Under the pieces are notes generated by a model. The model made no database searches, had not been told where the DNA came from, and was given only the letters and a program-made list of their open reading frames with translations. Position numbers and translations under genes: made by a program. From the NCBI RefSeq assembly GCF_025499425.1, contig NZ_JAIMCB010000005.1, forward strand, positions 1 to 64,000: DNA of 64,000 nucleotides, written 5' to 3'. This stretch comes from Acidiferrimicrobium sp. IK. GTDB taxonomy: Bacteria > Actinomycetota > Acidimicrobiia > Acidimicrobiales > Palsa-688. Shown here piece after piece: positions 62,591 through 64,000 of the stretch. Every line of letters begins with the position of its first letter. Position 1 is the stretch's first letter.

Positions 62591-62597
62591 CTCGCCG

Positions 62598-64000
62598 GTG
62601 CGACGGCAGGTGGCGGCGGTCCTCGCCGCAGCGGTGGCGACGGTGGGTCTCGGCGCCTGCGGGTCGTCGGGGTCCCCGCCGCCGGCACCGTCCGCCGGAG
62701 CACCCGGCCAGGTGAAGTGGGCGCCTTGCCGAAGCGGGGAGGGGCCGAGCGGGGTGCAGTGCGGGACGCTGACGGTGCCGATGGACACCACCGCTCCCTC
62801 CGGCGCTCCCGGGCCGACGGTCACCTTGGCCCTCGACCGGGTCCCCGCTACCGGCGCCCGGATCGGATCGCTCATCTTCAACCCCGGCGGCCCTGGGGTG
62901 TCGGCGGTGGACGCGCTGCCGGGCGTGGTTAGCGAGCTGAGCGCCGGTGTCCGCCAGCACTTCGATGTCATCGGCTACGACCCGCCCGGCGTCGGGCACT
63001 CAACCGCCGTCGACTGCCTGGGGCCCGTCGCGCTGGCCGCCTACCTCCACCAGGACCCGGCGCCCCCTGGAGCGGCCGGCTTCGCCCAGGTGGTCACCTC
63101 CGCCCGGTCTTTCGCGGCTGCGTGCCAGGCCGCGGTCGGGCCTCTGCTGGCCCACGTCTCGACTCTCGACGCCGCCCGAGACCTGGACCGGGTCCGGGCC
63201 GCGGTCGGGGACCCGACGCTCAACTACCTCGGTTTCTCCTACGGCACGCTCCTGGGGGCGACCTACGCCAGCTTGTACCCGACCCGGGTCCGGGCGATGG
63301 TCCTCGACGGCGCGCTGGACCCCACCCAACCCACCCTCTCCGAGCTGGACGTGCAAGCGGCAGCCGTCGACGACCAGTTCAAGGTGTTCGCAGCCGCGTG
63401 CCGCGCCGACTCGTCGTGCCCCTGGCATCCCGGTGCCGACCCGACCGCCGCGTTCCTCGCCCTCCTGGCCAGAGCCAGGACCAACCCGGCGCCGGCCGGG
63501 AACGGCCGGGTCGCCGGCCCCGCCGAGCTCATCTACGGAGCCGCACAGGCGCTCTACAGCACGCAGCTGTGGCCTGACTTGGAGCAGGCCCTGGCGCAGC
63601 TCGCCGCCGGGCGGGGCAACGACATCGTCGCTTTGTTCGACTCGTACATGGAGCGGTCGTCTACGGGTGCCTACTCGACGGTGACCGAAGCCGAGACCGC
63701 GGTCAACTGCGCCGACCGGGCCCCGCCGGCGCTGGGGGCCATACAGACCAACGCGGATGCGATCCAGTCACGAGCGCCGATCTTCGGGCCCACCAACGTC
63801 GACGGCGAGGTGGTCTGCGCGCTGTGGCCCGATCCTGGCACCACCGGCCCCCACCCCCTGGCCGCGCCCGGATCGGCGCCGATAGTGGTGGTCGGGTCGA
63901 CCGGAGACCCGATCACCCCTTACGAGTGGGCGGTCCGTTTGGCGGCCCAGCTCGGAAACGCCCGGTTGCTGACCCGGGTGGGGGACGGGCACACCGCGTA
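62598..64000 (+). CDS. secreted TAP-like alpha/beta-hydrolase lipoprotein (partial at right edge)
   Basis: Open through the window end (467 codons visible). RRQVAAVLAAAVATVGLGAC is a lipoprotein signal with a perfect LGAC lipobox (Cys21). The mature part is a tripeptidyl-aminopeptidase-like S33 hydrolase: IFNPGGPG oxyanion motif, YDPPGVGHS, nucleophile in LGFSYGTLLG, disulfide cysteines (AACQAA, CRADSSCPW), acid in STGDPITP and His in GDGHTAY at the edge. Likely a cell-surface peptidase. Confidence 0.85.
   Translation, partial: MRRQVAAVLAAAVATVGLGACGSSGSPPPAPSAGAPGQVKWAPCRSGEGPSGVQCGTLTVPMDTTAPSGAPGPTVTLALDRVPATGARIGSLIFNPGGPGVSAVDALPGVVSELSAGVRQHFDVIGYDPPGVGHSTAVDCLGPVALAAYLHQDPAPPGAAGFAQVVTSARSFAAACQAAVGPLLAHVSTLDAARDLDRVRAAVGDPTLNYLGFSYGTLLGATYASLYPTRVRAMVLDGALDPTQPTLSELDVQAAAVDDQFKVFAAACRADSSCPWHPGADPTAAFLALLARARTNPAPAGNGRVAGPAELIYGAAQALYSTQLWPDLEQALAQLAAGRGNDIVALFDSYMERSSTGAYSTVTEAETAVNCADRAPPALGAIQTNADAIQSRAPIFGPTNVDGEVVCALWPDPGTTGPHPLAAPGSAPIVVVGSTGDPITPYEWAVRLAAQLGNARLLTRVGDGHTA

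Overview
The window is chromosomal DNA of a GC-rich actinobacterium. The evidence is GC-rich codon use almost throughout, a complete yrbE-mce lipid-import operon, an ECF41-type sigma factor, GTG and TTG starts, ATGA/GTGA stop-start overlaps, and several start codons directly behind a TANNNT -10 element (leaderless transcripts). There is no rRNA or other marker, so class-level placement (perhaps Acidimicrobiia) is only a guess.

Layout. 0-11 kb is core genome: a 5'-damaged AAA ATPase, a proline-iminopeptidase-like hydrolase, a two-gene membrane/soluble pair, a YkgJ-like metal-binding protein, gltB-gltD glutamate synthase and a second hydrolase. 11.07-18.36 kb holds a tRNA-Val(CAC) gene and a 7.2-kb integrative element delimited by a perfect 43-bp direct repeat of the tRNA 3' half. 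The element carries integrase, excisionase-like, Rep-like and small operon genes running leftwards, and two cargo genes: an HNH endonuclease and an AT-richer 807-residue protein that joins an HsdR-N/PD-(D/E)xK nuclease-like domain to a P-loop NTPase. That last gene is the best candidate here for an undescribed (probably anti-phage) system. 18.36-20.8 kb is a toxin-antitoxin cluster: Phd-VapC, an HTH gene with a toxin remnant, and RES-Xre.

21-25.9 kb has an SDR with an altered catalytic lysine, a nitroreductase, a nucleoside-kinase-like protein, an FAD oxidoreductase plus ECF41 sigma operon with an exact ECF41 promoter, and a hotdog thioesterase. 25.9-40.07 kb is one leftward mce operon: yrbEA, yrbEB, mceA-F, a Mce-associated membrane protein, two paralogous secreted proteins and a probable lipoprotein. 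A 2301-bp insertion sequence with 5-bp target duplication splits the Mce-associated gene; removing it restores the frame. 40.2-45 kb holds an acyl-CoA dehydrogenase, TetR regulator, acyl-CoA ligase and DUF2236 gene. Three copies of a 17-bp 7-3-7 palindrome lie here, two of them placed identically before the dehydrogenase and DUF2236 starts, which suggests a lipid-catabolism regulon controlled by the local TetR protein.

45-64 kb is mostly metabolic: glyoxalase-like protein, intradiol dioxygenase, CopD-like membrane protein, cold-shock protein, NAD-dependent dehydrogenases, a second acyl-CoA synthetase, class II aldolase, FGGY sugar kinase, amine-oxidase-like flavoprotein, TauE/SafE permease (frameshifted), GNAT acetyltransferase, adenylate kinase, GH13 glucosidase, M20 peptidase and a secreted TAP-like hydrolase cut by the right edge. 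Two genes (DUF2236 and TauE) each need one extra G in a G-run, so assembly errors are possible.
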